From NCBI GenBank assembly GCA_921293015.1, contig OV121098.1:14297016-14361015 (forward strand): 64,000 nt of DNA. Reading direction: 5' to 3'. Positions within the stretch are counted from its first letter, which is position 1; every line of letters starts with the position of its first letter. This document shows, piece by piece, positions 61,201-63,282 of this stretch. The DNA is from Phorcus lineatus (Eukaryota; Mollusca; Gastropoda; Trochida; Trochidae). The translations under genes were made by a program, and so were the position numbers. The notes below the pieces were generated by a model, which was given only the letters and a program-made list of their open reading frames with translations, made no database searches and was not told the origin of the DNA.

Positions 61201-63282
61201 TCTACAGTAGACAAAAAGACAAATATGGGATGGCATTGTTTATTATGTCATTTAACTGATATTCATTCACTGAAATTCATCACATAAAATTTCATCATTT
61301 TAGATTAGAAAATATCATTTTAGAGATGAAAATCACATTAAGAACTATTTCAACAGGACGGAGGATATATGGTATTTTGGCTCTTATTTGTGGTTTACAT
61401 ATGTTCCCAAGTGAGGGAAATGGATTGGTAAACAAACATAGGCTTTATTACAACCGCTTCAGAATACAACAGTAGAAAAATATAAGATACCCGCGGCATT
61501 AAAACAATGGCGAACAATGGGACCGACGATGTGCTTTATTTGACGATACAACCATGCGCGAGGTTAATGACGTCATTTCAAGTAACGTTACAAATGACGT
61601 CATATTGGCCAAGTCCATTGCTCAAACTTGACTCGGCGTCTGTCGATTCGAAACCAAAAGGAGAGGTGTGGGTTTACAGAGAAAGGAAATCACGGATTAG
61701 AGACGTAATGTATGCCCTGGGGACATTTTCAAATTCATATTGATTGTTCAATAAATTTGATTCTATTTATATTGAAGCGCCCACCCCTATACATGATAAT
61801 GGACTCATATGAATATGTTCTACGGCGGGAGTCATCATTGTTTTCAAAATGTTTCTGTTAAAAATACCATAATTTTTCAACTTTTTTTATATATAAAGCA
61901 AGTAATTGTTAAGGGTATCTCATATAAGAAATAGAAAACTGGTTGTTGTGCATCTATCGTTGAATAAAACATAGCAGGGAGCATAAAACACTCATCTGCG
62001 CCCTTCGTGTTTTATGCTCCCTGCTATGTTTTATTCAACGATAGATGCACACCAACTCGTCTTCTATTTCTTAAATATGCCATGATGAATATACAGTAGG
62101 AAAATATATACATATAATTACAAAATGATGTTGTTACACGTTTTTCGGCGATTCTGATTGGACGAGAGCTCTCAAAAACATGCAACCATTTCTCGATGAA
62201 TGCAGAAAAATTTGCTGTTATACCTCGTGCATTCACACTTTATGACGTCACAATCTGACAGAATAAATTGACGCGACGGCTAGTCCGGTTATGACAACAT
62301 CGCGTTACTTTGGGGTTTTTTTGGCAAAATAAGAAATGAACGCATGTCATTATCTTCCTAACTGAATGGATAACCAGATAATACTTTCCTTCCCCAGAAG
62401 AAACAATTACCTTCACCAAAAACTCTTGATTTTAATAACTACGATTCCTGAAGTTGGATAGCTCGAATCGTTTTCACAAACGGTAGCTATTTTGCATGTC
62501 ACATGATATGTTAATGACGGTTATTTAAAAAATGCGGACTGGAGTAAAGACGAACTTTGATTGCATGCGCATCAATGCTGATAAAAACGAAATTAAATCA
62601 TATTCCGTTTTATTATATGAAATTCGCAATTTTAATTCCACCACGTAATGTTGTGTGTAACACGCTGCAAAATAACGTAATGTTCACGACAATTATTCAA
62701 GTTTAGTTGAAATTATTTAGAAAATCTGTGGAATTAGAGTTTATTTTGTAATTATAAGGATTGTTTTACATTTTTTGTGCCTCTATCGATGTATAACAGC
62801 AACAAATTTTGTAAAACAATCCTTAAATAAGTAAGAATCTGAAACCTTGATCTTCAGGTTAGTTTGAGTATTATTACTATGTCAAAATGCTTCTATACAA
62901 TCTGACATAAACTGGAAAAACAAAACAATTACCAATTAAAAAGCATGAATATGCCATTTAAATACTTATCAAAAAAAATCTGCAAAATATAATCTTATTT
63001 AAGCCACATAAAAAATTTAAGATTTTTTGACATTTTAGAGCAATTATGAAAGAATTGGTTCCTAAAAGTTGTAATCACTTGACGGTTGATTGTTACTGCT
63101 TTTAACTGATATGTTCACGATGTTGAGCTCAATAAACGTGTCTGTCTGTCTGTCTGTCTGCAGCAACAGTGACTGTGAGTGGGTGTTGACTGCCGAGTCC
63201 GACGACAACACCGTGAAGGTCGAGGTCATTGACTCCCATCTCGAGTATGACTGCTCCTTCGATAATGTCTCCATCTATGACG
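17455..63282 (+). CDS. Gene 2: secreted multi-CUB protein, at least seven CUB domains (20 exons, continues past the window)
   Basis: Twenty exons join in phase to about 840 residues: signal peptide (1-18), then CUB1 (19-139), CUB2 (140-265), CUB3 (266-397), CUB4 (398-521), CUB5 (522-649), CUB6 (650-771) and the first two thirds of CUB7. CUB domains are about 110-residue beta-sandwich modules that bind proteins or glycans, often with calcium, in secreted or membrane receptors (cubilin-type arrays, DMBT1-type proteins, developmental proteases). Only CUB domains are visible here, so the class is unresolved. CUB2-CUB6 use a three-exon cassette with phases 1-2, 2-1, 1-1; CUB7 follows it as far as visible; CUB1 has lost the second internal intron. 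CUB1, 3, 4 and 6 have all four cysteines; CUB2 and CUB5 lack different pairs. Large introns hold most of the mobile DNA in the window. Confidence 0.85.
17510..19155. other. Gene 2 intron 1
   Basis: No exon seen. A poly-C/pyrimidine run at about 18651-18673 adjoins TTGGATCCACCACTGACAG, a motif seen inverted near 26264. Confidence 0.5.
19156..19255 (+). CDS. Gene 2 exon 2: start of CUB1
   Basis: Acceptor CATTACAG, donor GTATGG, phase 1 in and 2 out. Encodes CGGTPIHLQAPSEIFLPPD and ends at GGQYN, the usual CUB opening (CGG...P-x-Y..N). Confidence 0.8.
19404..19475 (-). repeat. SINE 3' tail fragment, reversed
   Basis: AAGGTGAGGTGATTTGGGGTTTAACACTGC resembles the inverse of the SINE tail, shown here only in part: GGTGAGGTGATTTGGGGTTT. 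Confidence 0.6.
19979..20277 (+). repeat. tRNA-derived SINE, full length
   Basis: A-box CGCGCAGTGGTTAGCGCG, B-box GGTTCGAATCC, TCTGCAGTAGAGAACTGTTC body and AAGCGGCGTTAAACACCAAC tail ending in CTCACCTCACCTCAC. Confidence 0.85.
21040..21410 (+). repeat. Dispersed repeat, copy of 49130-49540
   Basis: Same order of shared blocks as at 49130-49540. Lies in gene 2 intron 2. Confidence 0.65.
21910..22041. repeat. Hairpin with arms of about 50 bp
   Basis: CTAAGTACAAATATTTATGG at 21910 is inverted at the right end (22022-22041). The inner arms include TTTGCGAC and GTCGCAAA. Loop of about 33 bases. Related to a fragment near 10143. Confidence 0.85.
22592..22931 (+). repeat. Second tRNA-derived SINE family with (ATT)n tail
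   Basis: GTGGTGTAGTGGTCAGTGCG as A-box region, GGTTCGAATCC as B-box, then CCTTGGGCAAGGCACTTCAT body and a tail with AGCGCTTTGAG, GCGGCATACAAATGTA and ATTATT repeats. Its tail differs from the first SINE family and looks LINE-derived. Confidence 0.8.
23990..24235. repeat. Foldback family F1, partial copy
   Basis: TTAAATCGACCATGTTTCAA at left and CTCTCCACAGATGTCTGAAA inside match F1; the right half is missing. Confidence 0.5.
24240..24690 (+). repeat. Dispersed repeat with inner inverted segments
   Basis: Contains TCTGATATCAAATATATCA and GATATATTTGTTATCAGGAG as inverted blocks and CATCATCAAGTAATGACATC. Inverted copy at 45700-45945. Confidence 0.6.
24789..25051 (+). CDS. Gene 2 exon 3: rest of CUB1
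   Basis: Opens at SDLHCEW and runs to GTGFKLKVKYI, with CINDFLAIYTG, RWCG and FKSDENGGGTGF: a complete CUB core with Cys2, 3 and 4. The acceptor (GTTCCAG) was chosen because it is the one that keeps phase with exon 2; a stronger-looking AG at 24732-24733 would give a stop. The intron that splits the second half of the other CUBs is absent here. Confidence 0.82.
25640..25919 (+). repeat. Tandem duplication, unit about 135-150 bp
   Basis: GCAGTATTTCTGCAGACTTT recurs at about 25685 and 25810, with TCCGTAATAATGA/TCCGTAATGATGA closing each copy. Confidence 0.75.
25910..25919 (+). repeat. 10-bp target-site duplication (left)
   Basis: TAATGATGAC, repeated exactly at 27040-27049 on the far side of the element 25920-27039. 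Confidence 0.85.
25920..27039. mobile_element. Non-autonomous Mutator-like element with 99-bp inverted ends
   Basis: Inverted ends 25920-26018 and 26941-27039 begin CAATCTCATTGAAA and agree at about nine positions in ten. A perfect 10-bp duplication TAATGATGAC flanks it. Long inverted ends with a 9-11 bp duplication are the Mutator (MULE) pattern. No transposase frame inside. TTTCAATGAGATTG also occurs at about 8620 and 28353, suggesting other copies or solo ends. Confidence 0.78.
27040..27760 (+). repeat. Minisatellite, unit about 13 bp (TAATGATGACACG type)
   Basis: About 55 imperfect units, starting exactly at the right target-site duplication of the element 25920-27039. Variants swap GATGA with GGTGA and ACG with ATG, AAG or ACT. 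The His/Ser-rich frames on the minus strand here are repeat products. Confidence 0.92.
28549..28645 (+). CDS. Gene 2 exon 4: start of CUB2
   Basis: Acceptor TATTACAG, donor GTGAGT, phase 1 in, 2 out. Encodes ITENPVLLYAPYYGETGSY, the CUB opening strand and P-Y-Y-G turn, but without the first cysteine. Confidence 0.78.
28843..29271. mobile_element. Foldback family F1 copy
   Basis: Starts CAGTCTGATTGAAATCGAAC, ends GAACACAGTCAATTTTAA; inner CTCAACGGTCTGAAAGCACC is inverted as GGTGCTTTCAGACCGTTG. About 430 bp. Confidence 0.7.
29973..30082 (+). CDS. Gene 2 exon 5: middle of CUB2
   Basis: Acceptor CTTTCCCAG, donor GTGAGT, phase 2 in, 1 out. Encodes NNLDFAWKLSALPDSLLQIE; the C-x-W motif has Phe in place of Cys2 (DFAW), matching the loss of Cys1 in exon 4. 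Cys3 (LECEG) is kept. Confidence 0.78.
30105..30425. mobile_element. Foldback MITE family M1, copy 3a (partial)
   Basis: Starts AAAGAGCCACTCCGTGAGTT, 22 bases after the donor of gene 2 exon 5, in the same orientation as copy 2, and runs to ACCAGTATTTGTCATTTAT where copy 3b begins. Confidence 0.65.
30551..30919 (-). repeat. Ngaro split direct repeat, outer copy
   Basis: Starts TAACAGGAGGTACCTTACTG. Contains CTACCGCTGCC/CTACCGTTGC repeats and three TGCTGTAAAGCA-like blocks. Identical to 31263-31631 as far as I can see. Confidence 0.93.
31058..31259 (-). repeat. Ngaro split direct repeat, inner copy of the second pair
   Basis: GAAAAGAGATGAAGGAAAGT to TAAATGCTA; pairs with 36128-36329 with a single difference seen. 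Confidence 0.92.
31263..31631 (-). repeat. Ngaro split direct repeat, inner copy of the first pair
   Basis: Pairs with 30551-30919. Confidence 0.93.
31734..32279 (-). CDS. Ngaro SGNH/GDSL hydrolase-like protein
   Basis: 181 residues. SGNH blocks visible: WLIGSSYFAR (block I, Ser), HLGSNDLG (block III, G-x-N-D), and FDGVHLSRRG (block V, D-x-x-H). These give the expected Ser, Asn and Asp-His residues. Some Ngaro elements are known to carry such a hydrolase as an extra frame; its role in the element is unknown. It lies downstream of the recombinase with a gap of about 115 bases. Confidence 0.82.
   Translation of the reverse strand: MCFSVWLIGSSYFARASRERGHALDTHNILWLARGGMRWKELRQVVDNQVARMTEEPKAIVIHLGSNDLGQVTACELFHEIETSLLRIRLLLPKTIIVWSDILPRLYWHVARCPMKIERARAKLNRRVGNLVRSVGGVQVRHPHFGSREKDLFAFDGVHLSRRGLIIFANNIRKIVDPLSG
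32395..33369 (-). CDS. Ngaro tyrosine recombinase
   Basis: 324 residues. N-terminal core-binding part (WSTYQAGVEALRVFRTAHG) and catalytic part with Arg (FFGFFRVSEL), Lys (LRHSKSDR), H-x-x-R (SHSFRIGAATT) and Tyr after HFGRWGSECYKSY. It would join the element's cDNA to the genome without a DDE integrase. Overlaps the RT frame by 79 bases, so expression may need reinitiation or frameshifting. Confidence 0.88.
   Translation of the reverse strand: MAAVPGSSTSSREATMPTSSQSLDHLTREAGRLLHLFLANNTWSTYQAGVEALRVFRTAHGIPESWPVPLDHLVNFIASLSVRGFSPNTVRTHITGIATWHKLHNMTDNTGHFVISKMLQGMYKSSERRDLRKPITLELLQVIITNLRSVCSSSYEVYLFKAVYCLAFFGFFRVSELVKTGGQHAGCQAEDITIEDGKLLVTLRHSKSDRMARGTTISISSSPTNSLCPVAAYRAYMHKRTRGSSDAFIHFDQSPLTRYQFQAVLKKSLAFSGIDTSAYTSHSFRIGAATTAACKGVSSDLIQHFGRWGSECYKSYIRIPTFIR
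33291..35024 (-). CDS. Ngaro reverse transcriptase-RNase H
   Basis: 577 residues. RT motifs: SPIGLVPKNR, FDIKSAFRIMPV, LPFGCSISCSVFEKF and the active site HYLDDFLTGG, then thumb. RNase H follows: LFTDAASTAGFGA, LLELFPIVLAV, FFCDNQAVVAI and NNVIADALSRF, with the acidic residues in place. Open throughout. Overlaps gag by 128 bases in another frame. Confidence 0.9.
   Translation of the reverse strand: MLSPTLPIHAFDQRGDNVPLRMQPQTSTKPLSARAPTPVVLDRLTPLLHTYMTVNITHAISLLHGFQFGFDLEFSGQRSPRWSSNLHSAMDPNMQGIVQSKLLSELKLGRMAGPFLHPPFPNFQVSPIGLVPKNRKIEGALTGKHADNFRLIHHLSYPQGKSINDHIDQQACSVTYASFDEAVHMIQQLGPNAELAKFDIKSAFRIMPVNPRDFELLGIHFQGAYYFDKCLPFGCSISCSVFEKFSTFLQWHVLRQLPNKQLMHYLDDFLTGGRQGSGECEHNLSTCLTAFSDLGVPIANEKTVGPATCLTFLGLEIDTVNMQVRIPASKIDEVTQCIKSLLALDKAKVTKKVLQSLVGKLNFMCRAIPMGRPFCRRFIDAYSKVRHQSHHIRLTQSLREDLSIWLTFLDNFNGVSVFQDRLWLDSPYLQLFTDAASTAGFGAYFQGRWVNGLWPEAWVKKGLTKDMTLLELFPIVLAVRLWGNCFANKKVLFFCDNQAVVAIINKQTCKVPRIMSLVRQLVLLCLAHNIWFKAKYIGTTNNVIADALSRFQWQRFRAAAPAAEKQPCPLPVNLWTI
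34897..36093 (-). CDS. Ngaro gag-like protein
   Basis: 398 residues. Basic N-terminus (MPPKRKAVLNHRLVPG), a middle domain with WKGEFVELSTLLP and a C-terminal Cys/His cluster (CWDFNRSRCTRTECKFQHKC and CSKCAQPHPAHSC) resembling CCCH zinc-binding regions of Ngaro gag proteins. First gene after the outer repeat. Confidence 0.83.
   Translation of the reverse strand: MPPKRKAVLNHRLVPGAGKQPRSGTNNTQKTGKTKSKSKSRTPSAQVHIDCNSLIDGTLSSEIATGGSMRANESATDAGPSESSMDGISQQLGCILAILNKSISQDQVEGPPTLSTGEVRSNPICNNDPCNSFSMPFDSVPGEVFPHSDVTVGATNHSGGDSLSFDAEAINAHIKQSVRDKIWKGEFVELSTLLPHVHSNNDSQFSMEMDASGHVKFTPSTKVSKHLGIGAWTSAFHIYMSTYVIKHGSQSTIQGMLAYVESIRNAAARFGGDGWALYDEQFRHRMARDPSRSWSKIDGELWLKFMTPQPLRYHQAERNGRGISQYSGGTRENACWDFNRSRCTRTECKFQHKCSKCAQPHPAHSCFRSKGGQRPPKNATPNQHQTPVRQGTNPSGAR
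36128..36329 (-). repeat. Ngaro split direct repeat, outer copy of the second pair
   Basis: Pairs with 31058-31259 and lies upstream of the gag gene on the minus strand, so it likely holds the element's promoter. Confidence 0.9.
36690..36920. repeat. Diverged M1-like fragment
   Basis: GGACTTTTGGAGTCACTTAT and AAACCAGACAGTGGCACAAT recall M1 sequences, directly after copy 3b. Confidence 0.5.
36921..37948. other. Gene 2 intron 5, no gene seen
   Basis: AT-rich, with a short F1-like fragment near 37640-37730 (GGTCAGACCATTTTGAGAGG). Confidence 0.5.
37949..38119 (+). CDS. Gene 2 exon 6: end of CUB2
   Basis: Acceptor CTTCCTCAG, donor GTAAGT, phase 1 in and out. Encodes LLRHSCGHPF (Cys4), strands VLVKVTTT and the closing RSFRLAVSAV. 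It follows an intron of 7.9 kb that holds the Ngaro element. Confidence 0.78.
38400..38505 (+). CDS. Gene 2 exon 7: start of CUB3
   Basis: Acceptor TTCTCTGCAG, phase 1 in. Encodes TCNGSGEIHNISLSQYPVYL. The 3' end is less certain: the donor used here (CAG|GTGCGG) keeps phase 2 with exon 8, but it lies inside the first unit of a minisatellite whose other units carry GTAAGG donors. Confidence 0.62.
38472..39242 (+). repeat. Minisatellite, unit about 95-106 bp, eight copies, starting inside exon 7
   Basis: Units open with GTACCCATCTGGGAATATCT and carry GGTAAGGTATTCAATACCAA. The first unit includes the last coding bases of gene 2 exon 7 and its donor. Two subtypes differ in their second half (GGGAGAGGAACG versus GTGAGAGAAACC). 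A poly-T/G run follows at about 39243-39265. Confidence 0.88.
39266..40060. other. Gene 2 intron 7, no gene seen
   Basis: AT-rich sequence between the minisatellite and the SINE; no coding signal. Confidence 0.5.
40061..40350 (+). repeat. tRNA-derived SINE, damaged head
   Basis: B-box GGTTCGAATCC, body TCTGCAGTAGAGAACTGTT and the AACACCAAATCACC tail are intact, but the A-box half is eroded. Confidence 0.8.
40575..40696 (+). CDS. Gene 2 exon 8: middle of CUB3
   Basis: Acceptor GGTTGCAG, donor GTCAGT, phase 2 in, 1 out. Encodes AKCKWHVTTDLTGYQVTMEM and NCDDKSLDIYDG, with Cys2 and Cys3 and the IYDG turn. Confidence 0.85.
41082..41249 (+). CDS. Gene 2 exon 9: end of CUB3
   Basis: Acceptor CTCTTGCAG after an ATT-rich tract, donor GTAAGT, phase 1 in and out. 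Encodes RVLSECGGFE (Cys4) and the closing strand TKLFIMKLYAQQ. Confidence 0.82.
41309..41436. repeat. Small foldback element
   Basis: CTCCTTTCACAAAG near the left end and CTTTGTGAAAGGAG near the right end form inverted ends, with an ACTAAGGTTA inverted motif inside. It sits just before the larger element at 41449. Confidence 0.6.
41449..45093 (+). mobile_element. 3.6 kb terminal-inverted-repeat element carrying a Cys-rich predicted-protein gene
   Basis: The left end TAGTCCGGTCAAATTAGGGT (41449-41468) is exactly inverted at 45074-45093. Similarity continues imperfectly for roughly 100 bases (CAAATTGCAACAGAAAT, AACATATAAAAAGTTTAGGA in both). The element is flanked by TAC on both sides (41446-41448, 45094-45096), a candidate 3-bp target duplication. 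Between the ends lie broken frames of one gene, all on the plus strand. I could not assign it to a named DNA transposon superfamily. Confidence 0.72.
42245..44229 (+). pseudogene. Broken gene of a multicopy GCDT-like/CXC predicted-protein family, possible transposase
   Basis: Collinear fragments in shifting frames: 42245-42511 (VLFLPMIDLNPSDSTCIYST; TFDQPLGWKA), 42527-43015 (FDGLRTEMSFLGCIGHLM; AHLLVDASLNSLLL), 43507-43980 (ILFLHAVASCDTSSRLHGIG) and 43996-44229 (PEDSGWKVFN, LIPKLTDLPPTPKDLL, then CNCKTAMCSSMRCSCK and CGNCCGVSCMNC). The end is a CXC-like cysteine cluster. From memory this order occurs in many invertebrate predicted proteins of unknown function. No introns are visible, and several frameshifts and stops break it. 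Placement between inverted repeats suggests it is the element's own transposase; that is inference. Confidence 0.7.
45121..45165. repeat. (AAT)n microsatellite
   Basis: Run of AAT units just after the TIR element, ending at GTATTAATAC. Confidence 0.8.
45700..45945 (-). repeat. Dispersed repeat, inverted relative to 24240-24690
   Basis: Shares TCTTCTGATATCAAATATAT, the CATCACTTG/TGATGATGTAA block and GTTTTGGATGATA with 24240-24690 in opposite orientation. Confidence 0.65.
46023..46166 (+). repeat. Diverged tRNA-derived SINE head
   Basis: GATAGCATAGTGGTTAATGT and a degraded B-box GGTTTGAACCC, with TCTGCAGCAGAGA body. Followed by a GATGAT-type repeat at 46167-46325. Confidence 0.6.
46167..46325 (+). 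repeat. (GATGAT)n microsatellite with interspersed TACTTTTTTCATC
   Basis: Three blocks of GATGAT units separated by ATACTTTTTTCATCT, a compound microsatellite of about 42-bp period. Confidence 0.85.
46460..46526 (+). CDS. Gene 2 exon 10: start of CUB4
   Basis: Acceptor AACTACAG, donor GTGAGG, phase 1 in, 2 out. Encodes CEGGMRTLVAAQVKSYAVFD. Short, but the phase and the CxGG opening fit the cassette between exons 9 and 11 exactly. Confidence 0.72.
46634..47345. mobile_element. Foldback family F1 copy, interrupted by family F2
   Basis: TTCCAAGGAATACAA at left and TTCCTTGGAACATGGTCGAT at right, with CACAATGGTCTGAAAGCACC and CAGACCGTTGTGGAG inside as in other F1 copies. The F2 repeat (about 46962-47312) splits it near the right end. 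Confidence 0.6.
46962..47312 (+). repeat. Family F2 repeat with foldback core
   Basis: CTCATGTAAGAATGCCGATC at left; a palindromic core at 47164-47301 (ATTCCGTCAAGGGTGACA pairing with its inverse near 47285). Inverted copy at 53545-53881. Confidence 0.7.
47672..47820 (+). CDS. Gene 2 exon 11: middle of CUB4
   Basis: Acceptor CTTTCCTACAG, donor GTGAGA, phase 2 in, 1 out. Encodes PRCTWQIKMPLNSG (Cys2, C-x-W), SCSADPWYLNVYTG (Cys3 and the terminal turn). Confidence 0.85.
47891..48328. mobile_element. Foldback family F1 copy
   Basis: Starts CAGTCTGATTAAAATCACGT and ends with the inverse (GATTTTAAGCAGACTG). Inner CAATGGTCTGACC and GACCGTTGTGGAGAGG are also inverted. About 440 bp, non-coding. Confidence 0.7.
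48558..48713 (+). CDS. Gene 2 exon 12: end of CUB4
   Basis: Acceptor CACTTACAG, donor GTAGAA, phase 1 in and out. Encodes RVSPLCPDNTTQDYRAYTQE (Cys4) and the closing strand SILPIYYYTTK. Confidence 0.78.
49130..49540 (+). repeat. Dispersed repeat, second copy at 21040-21410
   Basis: Shares CATATTTTAGTTTT, ATGTTCTTTTGACT, GTAATCAA and CTTTTGTAAAGAG with 21040-21410 in the same orientation. Non-coding. Confidence 0.65.
49687..49871 (+). repeat. 37-bp tandem repeat, five copies
   Basis: Unit AAATATTTTGTCTAGGAAAA plus TTTCATGCATATTCTAT, almost identical in all copies (one CC variant). No spacers, so not a CRISPR array. Confidence 0.92.
50015..50105 (+). CDS. Gene 2 exon 13: start of CUB5
   Basis: Acceptor TTTTTTACAG, donor GTAAGT, phase 1 in, 2 out. 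Encodes CDRLSVIHLNATTEVHSLFS then PNNPYSYW, the CUB opening with Cys1. Confidence 0.82.
51353..51495 (+). CDS. Gene 2 exon 14: middle of CUB5
   Basis: Acceptor CTCTCACAG, donor GTGAGT, phase 2 in, 1 out. Encodes EEHCRWLISTTSEEYRVAFR (Cys2) and KAHIAFYEG. No cysteine where Cys3 is expected (SSSNTLHSTD). Confidence 0.84.
51670..52235 (+). repeat. Tandem repeat of about 18-20 bp (CAATTATCAACAATCATTAC type)
   Basis: About 30 imperfect units in gene 2 intron 14. The open frames with Gln/Ser/Leu repeats in this stretch are products of the repeat and not genes. Confidence 0.9.
52451..52600 (+). CDS. Gene 2 exon 15: end of CUB5
   Basis: Acceptor ATATTCCAG, donor GTGAGT, phase 1 in and out. Encodes RKTSLFIEFKSFQEGGTFEI and LFKAARN, the closing strands. 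No cysteine, so Cys4 is missing along with Cys3 in exon 14. Confidence 0.8.
52929..53010 (+). CDS. Gene 2 exon 16: start of CUB6
   Basis: Acceptor AATTTCAG, donor GTCAGT, phase 1 in, 2 out. Encodes CNKELEATGSSQSLSSPGFP, a textbook CUB opening. Confidence 0.82.
53305..53438 (+). CDS. Gene 2 exon 17: middle of CUB6
   Basis: Acceptor AATACAG, donor GTATGC, phase 2 in, 1 out. Encodes SECWWLLSSPKKDQVVFVEV (Cys2, C-x-W) and TCDNEYVEAYDG (Cys3). Confidence 0.86.
53545..53881 (-). repeat. Family F2 repeat, inverted copy
   Basis: Inverted relative to 46962-47312. Palindromic core at 53552-53674 (GTTATAACATTCC... with its inverse), and GGTCACGTGGACCAATCAG near the right end. Confidence 0.72.
53925..54074 (+). 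CDS. Gene 2 exon 18: end of CUB6
   Basis: Acceptor CTACCATAG, donor GTAAGG, phase 1 in and out. Encodes KIIRWCGTETP (Cys4), RYLFLQYKTGS and SRGFLLSYVT, a complete CUB ending. Confidence 0.88.
54479..54701 (+). repeat. DIRS left inverted terminal repeat
   Basis: Opens GATTCTTTTTCAGGAAGGGA and contains CCTCCTTGGGGTAC. Compared with the right end it has about 20 extra bases near 54660. Confidence 0.85.
55201..55262 (+). repeat. (TA)n microsatellite
   Basis: About 30 TA units within the leader of the DIRS element. Confidence 0.95.
55322..56681 (+). pseudogene. DIRS gag-like protein, frameshifted
   Basis: The first frame (55322-55657, 111 residues) has a Cys/His cluster (CVDCG..., HEACLPC, CSLCNGFC) typical of DIRS gag N-termini and ends at a stop. 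A second, overlapping frame (55560-56681, 373 residues) continues with DAINSLIEGQMKGLMGELMS and Pro/Gly/Ser-rich sequence and ends with a C-terminal domain. Together they look like one gag split by a frameshift around 55600-55660. Confidence 0.72.
56760..57149 (+). CDS. DIRS element, short frame between gag and RT
   Basis: 129 residues with a Gly/Arg/Ser-rich tail (RGGQPGKRGKSRRG). GC-rich like the rest of the element. It may be the 3' part of gag in another frame; I cannot decide. Confidence 0.4.
   Translation: MMAAVMGLRRLWLSCSSLPQPTQNALLALPFELGQTLFLGSATVIKDFAERLDRAKAAQGGSGSAGKRKSPLEGLPQGPPPKVGTWWTSSLQPGSGRGGQPGKRGKSRRGMQAKGQQPFRGRGGSNQGS
57191..58366 (+). CDS. DIRS reverse transcriptase (open part)
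   Basis: 391 residues with RT motifs in order: FLVTKKDGGFRPILNL, SIDLKDAYLHVPM, VLPFGISTAPRVFTK, and YLDDWLV as the YxDD active site. It runs into the RNase H start (VQMDASLSGWG) and stops there; the RNase H continues in another frame after a G run near 58350, consistent with a one-base change. In this stretch the frame at 56902-58350 is a shadow. Confidence 0.87.
   Translation: MPPVAGIRCLCPELPVGGRLSHFLSDWERVTSNPWALSTLRDGHLPLWKHGPPSFTGVRRTPVSSSPEKAEILRAEVAALLDKAAIEVVPRGQEETRYYSTYFLVTKKDGGFRPILNLKYLNKMMEVPSFKMETLRSVIALVESGDWLSSIDLKDAYLHVPMHPQFKQYLRFAFDEVCYQFRVLPFGISTAPRVFTKLMLIPAQVARSKGRCCHPYLDDWLVRALSRVGNQEATQEILDILLRLGWIINMKKSGLTPTQDLVFLGARFDTARGLVSLAPDRVTEVIQTTQQFLLSPAHSARTWLRLLGNMAATVDVVWRARLRMRPVQQALAGLWYHAESLEESVAIPEWLSTHLEWWLKEDNLTRGLPLVTPVPEVTVQMDASLSGWGES
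58350..59187 (+). pseudogene. DIRS RNase H and methyltransferase-like region
   Basis: In the frame ending at 59187: HINVLELRAVRNVFEHF, EMDNQTAITYI and GVDNVRADALSWRI (RNase H; the usual DALSR is DALSW), then VDLFASGVTNQTPVF and AFPPMPLIPRVLSQ, the DIRS C-terminal region often described as a Dam-like methyltransferase. It is separated from the RT by a frameshift. Confidence 0.75.
59285..60149 (+). pseudogene. DIRS tyrosine recombinase, frameshifted
   Basis: The main frame (59357-59965) carries the first catalytic Arg (TSGRRVGDIHAM). After a frameshift near 59940 the second frame (59946-60149) carries H-x-x-R (AHSVRAVATS) and the catalytic Tyr (TFIRHYQ). Upstream residues in the first frame (ASTVRGYSTAISAFH) extend the core-binding part to about 59285. 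All four catalytic residues exist but in two frames. Confidence 0.8.
60540..60625 (+). repeat. DIRS internal complementary region
   Basis: CCCCAAGGAGGATCCCTTCC followed by the reverse complement of the other end (GGGGATCCTCCTTGGGG). Reads as both element ends fused, the template for DIRS circle junctions. Confidence 0.8.
60664..60869 (-). repeat. DIRS right inverted terminal repeat
   Basis: Inverse of 54479-54701 through CCCCAAGGAGGATCC. Beyond that, its outermost part (CAGAAACCTCTGCAGG) is matched only in the internal complementary region. Confidence 0.82.
60915..61002 (+). CDS. Gene 2 exon 19: start of CUB7
   Basis: Acceptor TATTTTACAG, donor GTGAGT, phase 1 in, 2 out. Encodes CGSSLKAMNSPAYLSSPNWP then QNYK, a canonical CUB opening. 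It follows directly after the DIRS element (46 bases). Confidence 0.87.
61003..63163. other. Gene 2 intron 19, no gene seen
   Basis: AT-rich. Holds the perfect hairpin at 61948-62050 and a short (TCTG)n run at 63141-63160 just before the exon 20 acceptor. Confidence 0.6.
61948..62050. repeat. Perfect hairpin, 44-bp arms, 15-nt loop
   Basis: Arm GTGCATCTATCGTTGAATAA onward (61948-61991) is exactly inverted at 62007-62050. About 20 further outer bases pair with a few mismatches. Non-coding. Confidence 0.95.
63164..63282 (+). CDS. Gene 2 exon 20: middle of CUB7
   Basis: Acceptor TCTGCAG, donor GTGAGT, phase 2 in, 1 out. Encodes NSDCEWVLTAESDDNTVKVE and DCSFDNVSIYDG, with Cys2 and Cys3. The closing exon of CUB7 should lie to the right of the window. 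Confidence 0.88.
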
